A stretch of DNA of 64,000 nt from Triatoma infestans. Its lineage: Eukaryota; Arthropoda; Insecta; Hemiptera; Reduviidae. Below, one piece after another: positions 1-12,532 of this stretch. Position 1 is the first letter of the stretch; each line of letters opens with the position of its first letter. Location of the stretch: contig JAAEAF010000089.1 in assembly GCA_011037195.1 (NCBI GenBank), positions 310,001 to 374,000 of the forward strand. Reading direction: 5' to 3'. The translations under genes were made by a program, and so were the position numbers. Under the pieces are notes generated by a model that did not search any database, was not told the origin of the DNA, and saw only the letters and a list, made by a program, of their open reading frames with translations.

Positions 1-990
1 ATCGACTGAAATTTCTTATCTTCTTGATTGTGAGATTGCAAAGGTCACCTCACATTTAATACTTAATTTAGTGTGGTTCCTCTCAGTGTTTGAGAGGGGG
101 CCCTACTATACCATCCAAACTGTCCGAAGCCTCTTTCAGTCTCTACTTGATGTACTTCTGACATCAGAGTAGTGAAAGTGGTGGTGATAGTTAACAGAGA
201 CAAAAACACACTATCTCAAAGTATTTTGCAATATTTAATTTTATCCCATCACAGGCTGTATAGTAAATAAATGATAGGACACACAGCCTCCTAGTGCTCG
301 GGCTACAATATAGGCTGAGCTCTTAATTATTGTTTACTTTCCACCAGTGGGGCTACTAAATAACTTGTATCAAAATGTTAGGTCTTACAAAATCAGAAAA
401 AATGGAAATTTTGTGTTAATGAAGACATTGGATTAAATTTCTCTAGTTTTAAGAACAAGAATTTTAGAATATGAGCTATGGAACATAGCATTACGATCTT
501 AATCAAAAGGATGGATGAGAAAAAAGGGAAACTGAACTAGAGAAATGCATTTATTCGCCTTATAACAATAGTAATAACTTCCTTCACAGACTCCAGAAAT
601 CATTCCCTTGTAGTCCTCTACAGTTTTTGTGATATTACTTCTTCAGCGTTGTTGCAATCTTCTGTTTACCAAACTGTAACAGATGGTCTCACCCACCTAA
701 GACTTAGGATTCTCGAAGGTTCTGCAAATTGGCCGCGGAAGCCCGAAAATATATAGAAAGATGTACCACGAACATGATTTCTTTTATTTTAGTGTACCAA
801 TTAAAGAATAAATTTGTAAAAATACACTTAATTTTCTACAATCTGACATATATACATCACATATATATGTATGTAAATTGTAAATATATCAATTTTTGTT
901 CAAAAAGTGCTAAAACTGATGATTAACCTGTACAATATTTACAATGTAAGGTTTATTTACAATATGTAATATAAATAAATTAATGAATTT
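1..990. other. AT-rich sequence downstream of the receptor gene
   Basis: I see no gene here. Just beyond the receptor stop codon, the minus strand carries an AATAAA at about 950-955 that could be its poly(A) signal. The short open frame at 729-926 is low-complexity AT-rich sequence and is not supported. Confidence 0.5.
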
Positions 991-1257
991 TTACAGACAA
1001 AGCTCTTCTATTTCTGATTGGGAACTGTGGTGTACAGTATTGGAATTGGCACAATGGTATATGTAATGTTGAGCTGGAGTATATTGTACCCGGGAAGAAT
1101 ATCTAATCCAACGAGATGAATTACGATTAACACTACCAAAACGATGTATTGTTTTATCTAGATCTAAACTATCACTGCCACCTGCACCAAAACCATGAGT
1201 CCACTTTCTTCTTCTACTGAATGGGCATCGTTGTTGGAATTCTTGTTTGAACTTTTC
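991..1257 (-). CDS. Lkr: leucokinin receptor terminal exon: C-tail
   Basis: This exon runs from acceptor tgttccag to TAA at 991-993. It begins EKFKQEF (helix 8) and encodes about 88 residues of basic, Ser-rich cytoplasmic tail. The tail looks short for an insect kinin receptor, though I could not align it. Confidence 0.82.
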   Translation of the reverse strand, partial: EKFKQEFQQRCPFSRRRKWTHGFGAGGSDSLDLDKTIHRFGSVNRNSSRWIRYSSRVQYTPAQHYIYHCANSNTVHHSSQSEIEELCL

Positions 1258-4200
1258 CTGGAACAAAAGTATTTATTATTTATAAATACAATTTTAATGC
1301 ATATAAATTTTAGACTAAATTAGGTGGAACAAATAATAAGTTAGTTTACGAAGTCCAGAAATTTTGATGCTATTATGAATCCTTAGACATTATATAAGTA
1401 TCTAGGGGATAGGGAACAACCATTGTTAAGAGATTTAAGTTTGGGCCCTCAATAATTAAGTGCCTTATTGTTTCTGAGTTATTCAATATAAATTTGTGCA
1501 CATGTTATAAATTACTCTAATAAATTAATTTTTAATACTACGGCTTTGATTTCTTTCTACAATTAAATTATTGAGAAGATAAATTAAATGAGTAAAAATA
1601 CAATCCTATAAGTAAAACACATAATTCCGCCTGCTCATTCGAAATATTTACACCAGTTTATGGTTTCAAATACTGGCACCAAATCTAAAGTTTTTAAAAC
1701 AAGCTACTTCTTGGGATATGTGTTTGGTTCCTGTCCATAAACTCCATCTCCAGTCTTCCAAGGGCCTTCGATCAGTGTATTAAATGTGGCAAGTATTTTA
1801 AACCATAAAAGCGATACCATAATAGCTTCACTATTTTTTTTTATTACTCAACCTCCTAGAGAATTTTTATGAAGTTGTATCTTTATCTCATCTCTAGAGG
1901 AATTTAAAAGGATGTATCGGCTGATTCCTGATGACAATGCACCTTTCCTCTAAGTATTCTGAGGATAGTTGTCATCCGTTTAACCATTGGTTAAGGAGTT
2001 GTGAAAGTGAGATAGCCCCATTATTGTGTGGTGAATCTTCATTTCTCCCGTCATACATAAACATGCAAGACTGCACTTTTTTTAAGGGGTTTTAACTTAA
2101 TCCACTTTAACTAACTTAGCCTTTTCTCGGCCACACAAAGCACCATAGATATCAAAGATGTCACCGTACACATCCTCCTCAGGAGAATATTTCCAAGTTT
2201 TGCCTGCTATGTTCGTTGCACCAAGAGAGCGCAGCACACTATGAATTACATTGTTTACTTATATTTATATGAATGTTAAGCATTTAATAAACAAAATAAG
2301 ATCATAGTTCTCGATAAGTTGGGGTTATTTGCTTTATGAGAACTGAAATCTCTAGAAATGCCTGCGAGGTAAAAAAAAAAGTTACTTATTTTTATAAACC
2401 ATAAATAAAAATGTTTTGCAACGAGGAAAACGAAGACATGTGAGACAGTGTCCTCCAGTTAAGGTAAGAGTTATTTAATTTTATATGCTTTTAAATAATA
2501 ATTTATGTAATATGGAAATAAATAGATGATAAATTCAAAATGTTATACTCACATTGTAAATACCATAAATGAATGGATTATAACAGGAATTACTCATTGC
2601 TAGCCAATCACAGCAAAACCAAATTATATTAATATATCTATAACTGAAATAAATATCTATTTAGTAAATACAAACATTAAATTATATAAAGCAAATGATT
2701 TCTTAAATTATAATTACCCATTTATTTGTGGAAATATATCCTGTAAAACATTGTAAGTCTGTAATGGAAGCCAACATATTGCAAATAATGCCACAACTAT
2801 AACTAACATTTTGATCACCTAAAAGATAATTGATATTAATAGGCGACTAAGGTATAATATAAAATGCACGTTAAACATTTTAATAATTTAATTCCTAATA
2901 TTTTTCTGAGATTTGAAGTGATATATCTGCAAAACCATTAAACAATATTAAACTAGAAACCAATTTAAAGTGATAATTTAAATAGTTTTCAATAAAGGAA
3001 TTCTTATTGTCTGTATTTATTTTTTTCAATAGATTAAATTTAATTTTTCACAAGAATCTTTTCCTAACGATGCAAGTTAATATTGGTAAATTTATCAACT
3101 TAAATTTCCTTACATTTAACGTATTAGTTGATGAAAAAATATTTACAGTTAAGATCACTTCTTTTGTTTATAATTATTATTTGTTTATTTTTTTTTTTCA
3201 AAATAAAACAAGTTGACAATAATACTTAAACGTTAAGAAGTTACCTTTTTCTTATTTCTCATTAAATTTGCATCCCTAGAATGTTGAGCATTACCAGGTG
3301 CTCTTGATCCCCATAACCGCAATGCCATTTTTGCATAAGCATAAGAAATGACACATAATGGTGTTAGATATTGTACTGATACCAATATCATCCTGTAGGC
3401 CATCATATGTTTATTTGACAATCTTGTATTTACACAAAATGGTTTGGTATATACATGACCAACTGTAAACAATACATAATAAATCATATTAGTATTCTGT
3501 GTGAGGAATAATTATACTATATTAGTTATGTAAAGAAGCTTTAGTTAGGGCCATCCATAGACCCATCATCCATTGGTCCAGGTACGTTGATGACATCGAC
3601 GATTGTTGATTTGGAATCATAGGAAAGAAAAATATCTCAACTTCCTCCCGAATCTAAATAACATTCATTCGAACAAAGTTCACGATGGACATTGAAGAGA
3701 ATAGAAATCTTTCCTTCCTGGATATATTAGACCATAGAAAAAAGTATGGAACATTTGGACATACAATATACCAGAAGAAAATCCAAACCAACCGTATTTG
3801 AAAGAGAGCTCATATTACCACCCGCTAAACAAATTATCACTACGTTAAACAAACCTGCCATCAGAATAGCCGAGCCGACTGAGATGACCAAAGAAGAAAA
3901 TCATCTTCGGTTAGCACTGAAACAGAACACTACAAGGAAGTGCAAATAACTACTCTCTTCAATAATGCCAAAGAAAAACCGGAAGAAATAGAGGAAAGAA
4001 GAGAGAAACCTAGGGTTTTCTCCAATGTATGTAAGAAGTGTCAGAGAAGATTACAAAAATCACACTGTAAGAACCATCCATGGAACAGATAGGAAAATGT
4101 CCCAAATTTCAAGTTCAAGGATAAATTTCACTATAAAAATGTGAGATCTATATGATTTCAGTTGTGGAGAGAAATTCTTTGGAAGACTAAAAGGTCAGCC

Positions 4201-6156
4201 ACAACTGCCTTAAAGAACACATTCAATGTGAAACATAACAAAATGGAAAAGTCTCCAACAGGGCACGCAAAACATTCGTCCACAACTGGGGACGCAATAA
4301 CCTTTGAAAACGCCAAAGTGAGCGTATTAGAAAGTGTTGCAAGAAAGAGGCAGCAGATATTAAAAAAGAGGAAAACTGTTAAATAGAGATGTGGGACTCC
4401 TTCTAAGCAGAACATGGCAGCCTCTGCTCAGAGAAAGGAGAGAAATAGAAAAGAAAAAATATTTAACTATTACAAAAACAAGGCCGCAACTTTCGCAAAG
4501 AGACAGTGGGGAGGAAGACTTAGACCTTGCCATCCAATCATACACATGAGAGACAAAATTAAGCTCCTCATATTACATATTAACATCAGATATTTAGAGA
4601 CTGGCGGGAGAAGTCAAGCCCCACATCTCCTGAATACTCTACACTATCCACTCTATTTCTTGTCAATGTTGTTTCTGCTTTAGAGGTGACACTACCCTCA
4701 AGAAGACCATTGTAATATGGGCGAAACATCGGTTTATGACAAACCACTGACGCGATCTCAACCCGAAGACCTAAGTATTTTACATGGCAATGGCCGAAAG
4801 ATTATATAGTTATACTATTTTACAACCACTGCTTAACATATATCTTTATTAAATATAAAGATAAAAATGGATTATATAATAGTATTTGTATACTGTCATG
4901 AAGTTATTATTTCAATTTTTACACAATTACTATCAAAACTTGTGTTTAATTAGTAGAGACACTAAATCTCAACATAAGTTAGTTTTGGAAATGACTTGGA
5001 ATCCTTTTGCTAAATTTCCACAAAGAATATGAACTAATTCAAAGTATGCTATTTCTGTATTTACCATGATCATTTTCTTCGACATAGGTAACACTTAATG
5101 CCACTGCCATTGGTGTTGCAAGGATAGCAGCCAAAATCCAAATAGCGCCCAACAAAGCTTTGGCCCTTAATTTTGAAGGTGGAGCACTAAAAATATTTTT
5201 CATTTTCAATTTTTATACAAGAAAAACCTTAAATTTTGTTAAGTATTATCATTAAAAGTGAATGAAATTAAAATAGAATGAATAATAATTCAAACATTGA
5301 AAATTAAAAGATTAAATTTGAAATAAGTATTCATATTTCAAAACCAAATACAAGAAAACAATGTTGGGAAGTGTTTTTGCAATGAAACCTTGATATTTAA
5401 ATGCTACATGTAATTGTAATTGTGTACTAGTTATTAATGAATTGAGTTGGATTGTCATTGGGGAAACTTGGAGAAACTTCTGAGATTGCATGATCTCTAT
5501 ATTTATGGAGACAAATGATCAGATTTCCCTTCTTTAAAGAAAGTTTAATAAAACAGATACTTGGGAATTTAAGTGAATTAAATGATGTAGAGTGGATTTA
5601 TAAAAAGTTCATTCATGTATTGTCTATTTCAGATAATTTAATGAAATTATTTACTAAGATTTGTAATTTTCTCTCGATCTTTTAACTCATATAGATTACT
5701 AAGTATTTACTTAACAAACTTTAATCTGATAATTATCAGAATTAAAATTTGTAATTTGTTTTCACTACCATAGTATTAAGATAGAGAGATCTTGCAAGCA
5801 GTTTAGCACCTTTAATAATATGTTGTCAACAAACAATAAAGGAGAAAAAATTATAAAATTACAAAGCTTATAAGTATATGAATAAAATTGGAAATTTTAG
5901 ATGGAAATAGCAATTTTTTTAAACCAAAACTAGAGTTATAATATATGATGTTATGAGAAGAAGCTAGATATAAAAATTGCATATAATTAATTTAGATTAA
6001 TAATAACCTTAAAGGATTCAGTACTGCACGATGTCTATCAACAGCAATTGCAGTTAGCGTGAATACACTAACATTGACGCTAAGTACCTGGACGAATGGA
6101 CAAAAAGGGCACATAAAATGTGGCAGGTTCCATCTCTGTAATAGTGCCGCTTGGAA
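991..6156 (-). CDS. Lkr: leucokinin (kinin) receptor gene, six 3' coding exons
   Basis: This is a class A GPCR for kinin neuropeptides, which regulate diuresis, feeding and gut motility in insects from the plasma membrane. Six exons joined at clean GT-AG sites in matching phase give a continuous frame of 315 residues to the stop: 6156-6008, 5186-5065, 3462-3245, 2818-2718, 2643-2553 and 1257-991. Visible features in order are TM3 with a DRH version of the DRY motif followed by NPL, TM4 with a GAIW core, an extracellular-loop-2 Cys (KPFC), TM5 and a third loop with RLWGSRAPGNAQ, TM6 with CWLP, TM7 with NPFIY, and a basic C-terminal tail. The third-loop and TM3 sequences match insect leucokinin receptors as I know them. 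The exons for the N-terminus, TM1 and TM2 must lie upstream (higher coordinates) and were not found, so the gene is incomplete here. Confidence 0.88.
1258..2552. other. last intron of the receptor gene
   Basis: AT-rich intron sequence between the TM7 exon and the C-tail exon. Apart from the coding-like minus-strand segment at 2097-2251, nothing recognisable is seen. Confidence 0.5.
2097..2251 (-). pseudogene. unidentified coding-like segment in a receptor intron
   Basis: On the minus strand there is an open frame of about 51 codons with balanced composition, including GATNIAGKTWKYSPEEDVYG and then DIFDIYGALCGREKAKLVKVD (split here), ending in TAA at 2097-2099. It begins after a stop and has no ATG. 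The composition is far from the surrounding AT-rich intron and reads like a terminal exon or a processed-gene fragment. I do not recognise the family. It could be a second gene's exon nested in the intron or a retrocopy remnant. Confidence 0.35.
2553..2643 (-). CDS. Lkr: leucokinin receptor exon: TM7
   Basis: This 91-bp exon runs from acceptor atttcag to a consensus GTGAGT donor. It encodes WFCCDWLAMSNSCYNPFIYG, which is TM7 with the NPxxY motif. Confidence 0.88.
2718..2818 (-). CDS. Lkr: leucokinin receptor exon: TM6
   Basis: This 101-bp exon runs from acceptor atcttttag to donor GTAATT. It encodes VIKMLVIVVALFAICWLPLQ with the class A CWxP motif, then the start of extracellular loop 3. Confidence 0.87.
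3245..3462 (-). CDS. Lkr: leucokinin receptor exon: loop 2, TM5, loop 3
   Basis: This 218-bp exon runs from acceptor tgtttacag to donor GTAACT. It carries the conserved extracellular Cys in KPFCVN, TM5 (VQYLTPLCVISYAYAKM) and the loop RLWGSRAPGNAQHSRD followed by a lysine run. This loop is the strongest signature for a kinin receptor. Confidence 0.9.
3546..4795 (+). mobile_element. Penelope-like retroelement fragment
   Basis: Lies in a receptor intron, antisense to the gene. The plus strand reads a degraded reverse transcriptase: RYVDD active-site residues near 3580, then LSFLDILDH and YQKKIQTNR near 3700-3790, then a C-terminal stretch (AIRIAEP, EENHLRLALKQN) at 3850-3930. The order matches Penelope RTs. 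Several frame changes and stops make it inactive, and a C-terminal GIY-YIG domain is not clearly readable. Confidence 0.6.
4803..4873 (+). repeat. repeat shared with 6830-6897
   Basis: About 65 bases, beginning tactattttacaaccact and ending ggataaaaatgg-like, occur here and again at 6830-6897 with few differences. The position just after the Penelope fragment suggests they are the end of that element, with a second solo end at 6.8 kb. Confidence 0.55.
5065..5186 (-). CDS. Lkr: leucokinin receptor exon: TM4
   Basis: This 122-bp exon runs from acceptor tttttag to donor GTAAAT. It encodes APPSKLRAKALLGAIW and a hydrophobic TM4, ending in VTYVEENDH at the start of extracellular loop 2. Its last base completes a codon with the next exon (G|TT). 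Confidence 0.87.
6008..6156 (-). CDS. Lkr: leucokinin receptor exon: TM3 and DRH motif
   Basis: The exon begins after a ...ttacag acceptor and ends at a GTTATT donor after AATCCTTTAAG (149 bp). It encodes FQAALLQRWNLP, the first disulfide Cys before TM3, and AIAVDRHRAVLNPL at the TM3/loop-2 boundary. The next exon continues in phase (AG|T). Confidence 0.88.
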
Positions 6157-8395
6157 CTGTAACATGAACATAAATGTATATAATTGAAAGTTATCTAAAA
6201 TATTATTATGACTTGATGTATTAACAAACATGAAAAATATACGCATGTTCTAATATTATAATATTTGTAATACTCCTCGAGAAAAGGAGGGAAGGTACAG
6301 GTAGTCCCCAATAAAAGTCGCCGTCTAGAAAGCTGGCTGGCTGTTGTGTAAAACTTAATTCAACATAGGGCTCAATCAGAAAACCTCTATATGGTAAACC
6401 CTTAATGACTAATCCTGAAAAGTGAAGTTCTCGCTTCAGAAACTATTAGAGCGGTCACGCCAGGAAATAGAGCCTGTGAAAAGTCATAGTTCTCTACCTA
6501 GTCCACGTAGATTAGTTCACTCTTCTTAAAGATTAGTCTCTGGATGCTTCTGCAAGTTGGATCACTCTTCCTTCTGCTATGGTACGTCATATTACGTCTC
6601 ATAGAAAAAATTAAACGTCGATAATGTGTTCTTAACCGAAAGAAATCGCGTAGAGACGACGATTTTTATCAAACAATTGCATTTCATGGATTTCGGGAAT
6701 TCGCTAGGATCTGCTGTTTTATTTATTATCTTTCATACTAGAGGCCAACAATGCGCTGTCCTACATACTCTGGCCATTTAAAAATCTGACAGAAATCAAT
6801 CATAAGCCGGTCGAGACCAGAATTTTATAGCCTTACTATTTTACAACCACTACTTAACAAATATCTATTAAATATAAGGATAAAAATGGAGCATATGATA
6901 GTCCTGTCTTATTTTTTTGGTGCATTGCGATCTTGAAAGATCTATCTACTAGGACTAGAATTGAGACCTCTCAACCCATAGCATAAGTGTACTTCCTTAA
7001 GAAATTTCAGGATCTGGGAAGGACTCTAGAAGAATTCTGCAGGTACTATCGCGTTCTAAGTTTAGCGCTGATCAGATCCGCCTGAGTTTATAATGCCTTT
7101 TGAGGGAACTTGTTATCAATTCCATGCATATTCTTATCACTGAAGATTAACAGCTGCCAATGTAACCTAGATTTTAAGATTGAGAGGAAACAGCCCAAAA
7201 TTTTCCGTAGTCAGCCTGCTCCAAAGTTCTTCATCCCTATCTGTTTACAATCAAACATTTTATATTTAAAATGTATGAGTGTTTACTTTTGAAAAATAGA
7301 TCCAGGAGCAGGGATGTCCAAAAATAGATCTACTACAGCACAGTTCAGATCCTCTTTCGGCCTCCAAGCAAAATGGACTGCCGAACCTACTAAACTCAGC
7401 TATAAGGTGAATTCAGTGAAGCGCTATGCAATTTGAAAGCACAACCAGCACTTATCTAATGATACAATAATTACACTAATTCCATTCTCAATCAAGTAAG
7501 GAAGAAAGATGCATAATTTAGTAAATCTATATCATTAAAACAAGATTCCCCTTTTAAATCTGATCTGGCATCAGATGGGTCCGCAATAAGTATGTATATT
7601 AAGGTGGGGGCAACCGTTGTAACATCAAATGGGAAAGCGTTAACTCTTAGGGTCCGCCGGGTACTCAATTCATTGTCTAAATACAAATTAAAGAAAAATT
7701 TTATTTAATAAAAGAAACAATATTGTTAGACTTTATTATGTGGTAATTTCATAAAACTTGGCCTGTCTTTTGTCGGCGGACGCCCGTTTTGACCGCCCAC
7801 GTGCAATACACGCATAGCTGCCGCGCTTGTGGTTGTTCTTCTGTTGGTAACATAATAAAGTTTTATTAAGAAAAGATAAAGACTTGTTATATCAGATTTT
7901 TATACTCCCTTCCATAATTTTTATTAGTTAGATGGCTGCATGGTTGGATTCATTGCAGCATATTATCTAGGTAAACTTATGCAGAAATAATAAAACGCTG
8001 TCACTTATTTACCAACCATTCTGAGTTATGACTAAAATTAAATGTATATTTATTCAAAATGATTACCTATCCTTGTAAGTACCTTTATTAATAATAAAGA
8101 ACTAACTTTATCATAAACATCGGTTGCAACGATTTTTGTTTTGTTTCAACTTGAAATATAACTACACATTATGTATATCATCAACCTTCCGCAGTTTTTT
8201 AAACATTTTTCTGAAAAAACTACTTTTCAGGAATTTCTGGTGATGTTGTTAAGCTTATCTCTAATCTTTCATTTCATTTCTTTATCATTTCAAACTACTA
8301 TGGTAGTTTACAATCTAATAAAATTCAAATAGCAACTGAGGTTCTAAGAACTGTCAACATAATATACAGTTACGTGTATAGATATATAAAGATTC
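6157..8395. other. non-coding region upstream of the last-seen receptor exon
   Basis: Probably a long intron of the receptor. Holds the short repeat at 6830 and two GC-richer patches (6270-6700 and 7560-7850) that look like decayed mobile DNA. A 12-base inverted pair (actttattatgt) lies at 7730-7741 and 7850-7861. TM1/TM2 exons were not recognised. Confidence 0.4.
6830..6897 (+). repeat. second copy of the 4803-4873 repeat
   Basis: Same ttactattttacaaccact start and same AT-rich continuation as the copy at 4803. No readable RT precedes it, so it is probably a truncated element end. Confidence 0.5.
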
Positions 8396-8404
8396 TTTCA
8401 TTTT

Positions 8405-8530
8405 TTTTTACTTTCCTTTACTCCTAGTAAGAGGAAGTCTTTGTGGGTCGAGTCAAATTTTCTGCATCGAGTTTTCACCGGAAATACACGTTTTGAGGTC
8501 CATTGAGCACAAAAAAGTGGTTTTTATTTA
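8405..8530 (+). repeat. fragment of the ~1-kb R1 repeat family
   Basis: Starts tttactttcctttactcc and contains ctagtaagaggaagt, gagttttcaccggaaata and ttttgaggtcc, matching the first 120 bases of the long copy at 27413. It is truncated after that. Confidence 0.6.
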
Positions 8531-9169
8531 TATTTTGGTTAGTAGTAGGAAAAAGAGATGTAAGTATTTTACACAAGATTAAAAAATTAAGATTCAATTT
8601 TTATTTTTAGAACCTACTTAAAATTTTTATTAGTTAAAAATAGAGATCGTTAGTATCGACGGGCTGGGATGAGTTAAGTAAATTGGATGTCAGAAAGGCG
8701 AGCTTTGGCGCTGACCAGAATTCGTTGGAATATTATACAAGTTCTTACCAGGAGTGGGAAAATACGTTTTTCGTCGTCTAGGATATCTGGTTATTCCATA
8801 ATATTAAATAGCTAAGTTTTGTATGTTCTATTTTAACTTTTTATAATTTTTTATTGACATGTAAACTTATGTTAACGCCAAACTCTATTGTTATAAGTTG
8901 TATAAACTTTCAAGCAATAAATAAATAGAATAGCTTTATTAAAATTGATTTACAGGTTCACATGTTCTGCAAGCTCTTTTTTGATATCGTCAATTTATTG
9001 GTTTAAATATTTATTAATGCATATTCATATTTTTTTCAAATTGCTCAAAATTGATTCTTTTGGTTAGTTTACTCCTATTCTAGAAATCAGAAAAATATTT
9101 TATTTAAGAAAATGTTTTTAAATAAATTACAATACCCGATAATAAACTAAATAACAAATAAATCTTTTT

Positions 9170-9888
9170 CTTTTTTTTTTTTTAGTTTAGGGCGCGTTAG
9201 TTAATGGCGCCCGGAGCCTCAGTGGACTGCCGGGCATTCGTCCCGTGATACCCCTTTCCTCTTGGTACTGGGGGGGGGTAGGATAGTTTTAAGACCGTGC
9301 CTACCCTTTGGGTTTACCAGTCCTCCGTTGCAAGCAACGGGAACGTTTAACAAGAGAGGGATGTCACCACCATGGAGAGACTGTTAGTGCCCATTTGAGG
9401 GCAGATTGAGATACGCTCAACCAGCGCGCAAAATGATACCACAGGTGATCACACTTCAATCCCAGAAGCTAGGGAAGGCACCTCCGTGCAGGCTCTAGTG
9501 AACCGTGCACATCCAGCAAATACGTCGGGGTTTAATTTATATTGCGAGTCACTTCGCGCTCAACTCATAACATCGCGGCCATTGGAGTTGTTGCTTAAAA
9601 CAAGCCACTACGAATCCAACCTCAATTGCAAGCAATTGGCTTGGAAACTGGTGCTTGCACCCGTAGCTTAGTATTTCAACTCTAGCGAGCTAGCGTGACT
9701 GTCGTATTGTCGCACTGCCGGACAGGTTTCTCTAGTTACAGACAACACTTTCCATCACCGGACAGTGAGCTGTAGAGCCTCCTAGGAAGAAAAAATCTAA
9801 GGGTAGCACACAACTGAACTCGAACTCGGGAACTCCGCGTGGCAGTTCAGTAATCTAACCAACCACTTCGCTATTCCGTTCCCTTACA
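9170..9888 (-). repeat. composite tRNA-derived SINE copy
   Basis: Read on the minus strand, 9885 downward gives a tRNA-like head: AGCGAAGTGGTTGGTTAG (A-box-like), then GAGTTCGAGTTC (B-box-like) at about 9817-9828. The body (agttacagacaacact, tcctaggaagaaaaaatcta) and the far end (gcgcccggagcct) match the SINE at 30370-30595. About 480 bases of unrelated, GC-richer sequence (9230-9710) separate the two halves, so another element has probably inserted. Confidence 0.6.
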
Positions 9889-12177
9889 AATAAATCTTAT
9901 GAATCAAGAGATTTAAACTATGGAAATCTTATATTAAAGAATATTTATTACTATTTATAGCAAACGAGTGTTTGTATCTGCAAATATTGTACAAATAACT
10001 TTGATTAAATAGACTAAAAAGTTTATATTTTTATGGTGATATTCTGAATAATTATGCAGATTTAAAGAAAATGTTTAGTGAAGTGAGCGAGTTGTTAGCA
10101 CCATTCAATCTCGCTTGCTTTACATAAATAAAATGAATACAGAGGAGTGGATACTAAAGCGATATGATGAACTGTATTCTCTTTTATCCGTTTAGTATTT
10201 TTTTTCTTTTTTTTTTAACGAGGTATCAAAATCCTCTTTGATTAAATAGATTTTCCTACCCAGAGTTTATTTCATGAATACTATATTACACTGGTCCCTT
10301 CATTAAATATTTTATTTCTCTTTAAAGGAAACGTCGGTTTTTTTTTTTAACCTTGCAAAGTTTATTTTTATTATAGAGCGATGTAGAGAAGTAGCACAAT
10401 CTAATAATAGATATTAGAACAAAGTGAAATTATTGTTTTAATTAATTGATTTTATACTAATAATTAGATCGGGATAGCTCAAGATATTGTATGAAATTTC
10501 TTGAGATTGCTGAAAAAAGTTAATACTGCATCTTACAGTAAGACTGCAAGATGGAAATAATCTTCCACACTCCGAATACATGAAAAATGATTCTTTGTAT
10601 GCCTTAGAAGAATCATTCAGGGGTCACATAACATGACAAGATCTCTTCCCATGATTTATAACCGTTTCAAAAGGTAACTTGGAATTTTCTAGAGAAGTTT
10701 CAGGACTGATGGTAATGCACTCCTTTTTTTTACTTATCACAGTTAACAAAAGTAACTACAAATCTAAACAATAGTCTTACGATATTTGGCACTTTTATTG
10801 AATACCAAAAAGGAATAAGAAATTCTGATGATGTAAAATATAATCAATTACTTTTCTTTGCAAAAGTGTCTTTTAATTTCAAAAATGTAGGTTTGCTTTA
10901 GTTACTTCTCCAATAATAAAGAATAAACAAAGTAAAGCAACTTCAGTTATAGTAGTGAATGCATATTTCCTAACAACGATTGTAACTTCAATAAATATCT
11001 GAAGAATTTAGCGGTTACTTTCATACTTTAATTTAAGTCAACTAATTCCTAATTATTGTGTTTCTATAAACTATGAACACAACAAATAAGCGAGTAAATA
11101 ATTATGTTTATGAAATGGTTATTTTCGTTTAAGAGTAAGTAATTTGAAAAAGTTGACTGTATTAATTACATCTATAAAATATTTTTAAAATATTGTGAAC
11201 AGATGTCTGAGTGAAACCTTGACAAGCCAAAACAAAAGAGAGACATGGAAATTAAAATATTTTTCCAAATATACAAATTAGGGTGAACCAGTTGTGTATG
11301 TAGGTATTGTAAAATACCGTATAATTTCATTAAATGAAGACAAAGTGAAATTAACCAATTTTTTTTTTTATGACTAATTAAAGAATTAATAATTCTATAG
11401 ATTAATTATTACTAATAGAAAATTAATTCATTCGCTACAGTTAAAACTTAATCCAACAGAGCTCACTACAGTACGGTTCAGCATTTATGGTAAATTTAGT
11501 AATGTTTTAGTAGAGTTAATTTTTCAATTTATTATCTAAACATGTCAGCTTTTAATCAATATATCAGAATGATAATGTCAGTTTATTACTAACATATGAT
11601 TAAAACTGATAATTTAAAATGAAATATTTCACCATTTATAAGCTCGGCTTTGCTTCATGATACCTTACAATTAAAAATAATTAAAGAGATTTGGAAATGA
11701 ATATTTCTCCTCGTTTTATAATGTAAACGGTATTTCCTAAAATTTTGCAATTGTTTGTAAAATTGTTATTACTTTGTAGTAATATCTTATAAGATAATAA
11801 TATTTTCCCCTCCTTATTAGTTGGAATATTAAGTAAAAATAGAGGGATATTTTTTTTGCATTAGATTCTAGGCTGTAGCTAAAATTGAGGGAATCATATC
11901 GAGTAAAAAGTTAATTAATTTTGTTGATAAAAAGCAGTTTATTTTTCTGATCACAATGACTTCTTGTTCTTGAATAAAGTTGCTTAATTTCTCTTTGGAG
12001 TGCAGGGATGAGTAAAATAAAAAAATGATTTATAACTAATTATGGCAAAGATTTAATATCTTTCAGATGCCATGGGCAATGGTATTATTATAAACCTTTC
12101 TCCCAATTTTTTTTTTTAATATAGTACCCTGATTTGTTTTCAAGGAATATTCAATGAAAGCTTGGAAATACTACATA
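9889..12177. other. AT-rich intergenic or intronic sequence
   Basis: Poly(T) and poly(A) runs but no open frame, RNA gene or repeat that I can support. Confidence 0.5.
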
Positions 12178-12532
12178 CAGTTAGTGACAGTCATATTCAT
12201 ACAGTAGTCTGTGTTGTACATATGTACACAATGTGTACGTACATGTACTTTATTTTTTACCAACTTTATATGAAATATATTTGGCACAGTTAGCTGCTTG
12301 CTACAAAACAATAACATTTGCTATATCTAAAGGAATTTATTAGAATAATGTAAATATCAAATACAAAGTAGCAAACTGATGCGACTTTCGTATTCATACA
12401 CACTACATATACTCATTCATTCTCTAATAATTGTTTACTATTTCATCTCTAAAGGTATTCATTGGTCAAATTACATTCAGTTTAATGTTTTCTATCATTT
12501 TTGGTGGGTCTAATTTAAATTTAAAAGTGAAA

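Noticed and set aside
9817..9885. Functional tRNA gene
   Set aside because: A- and B-box-like words belong to a SINE head; the cloverleaf cannot be completed.
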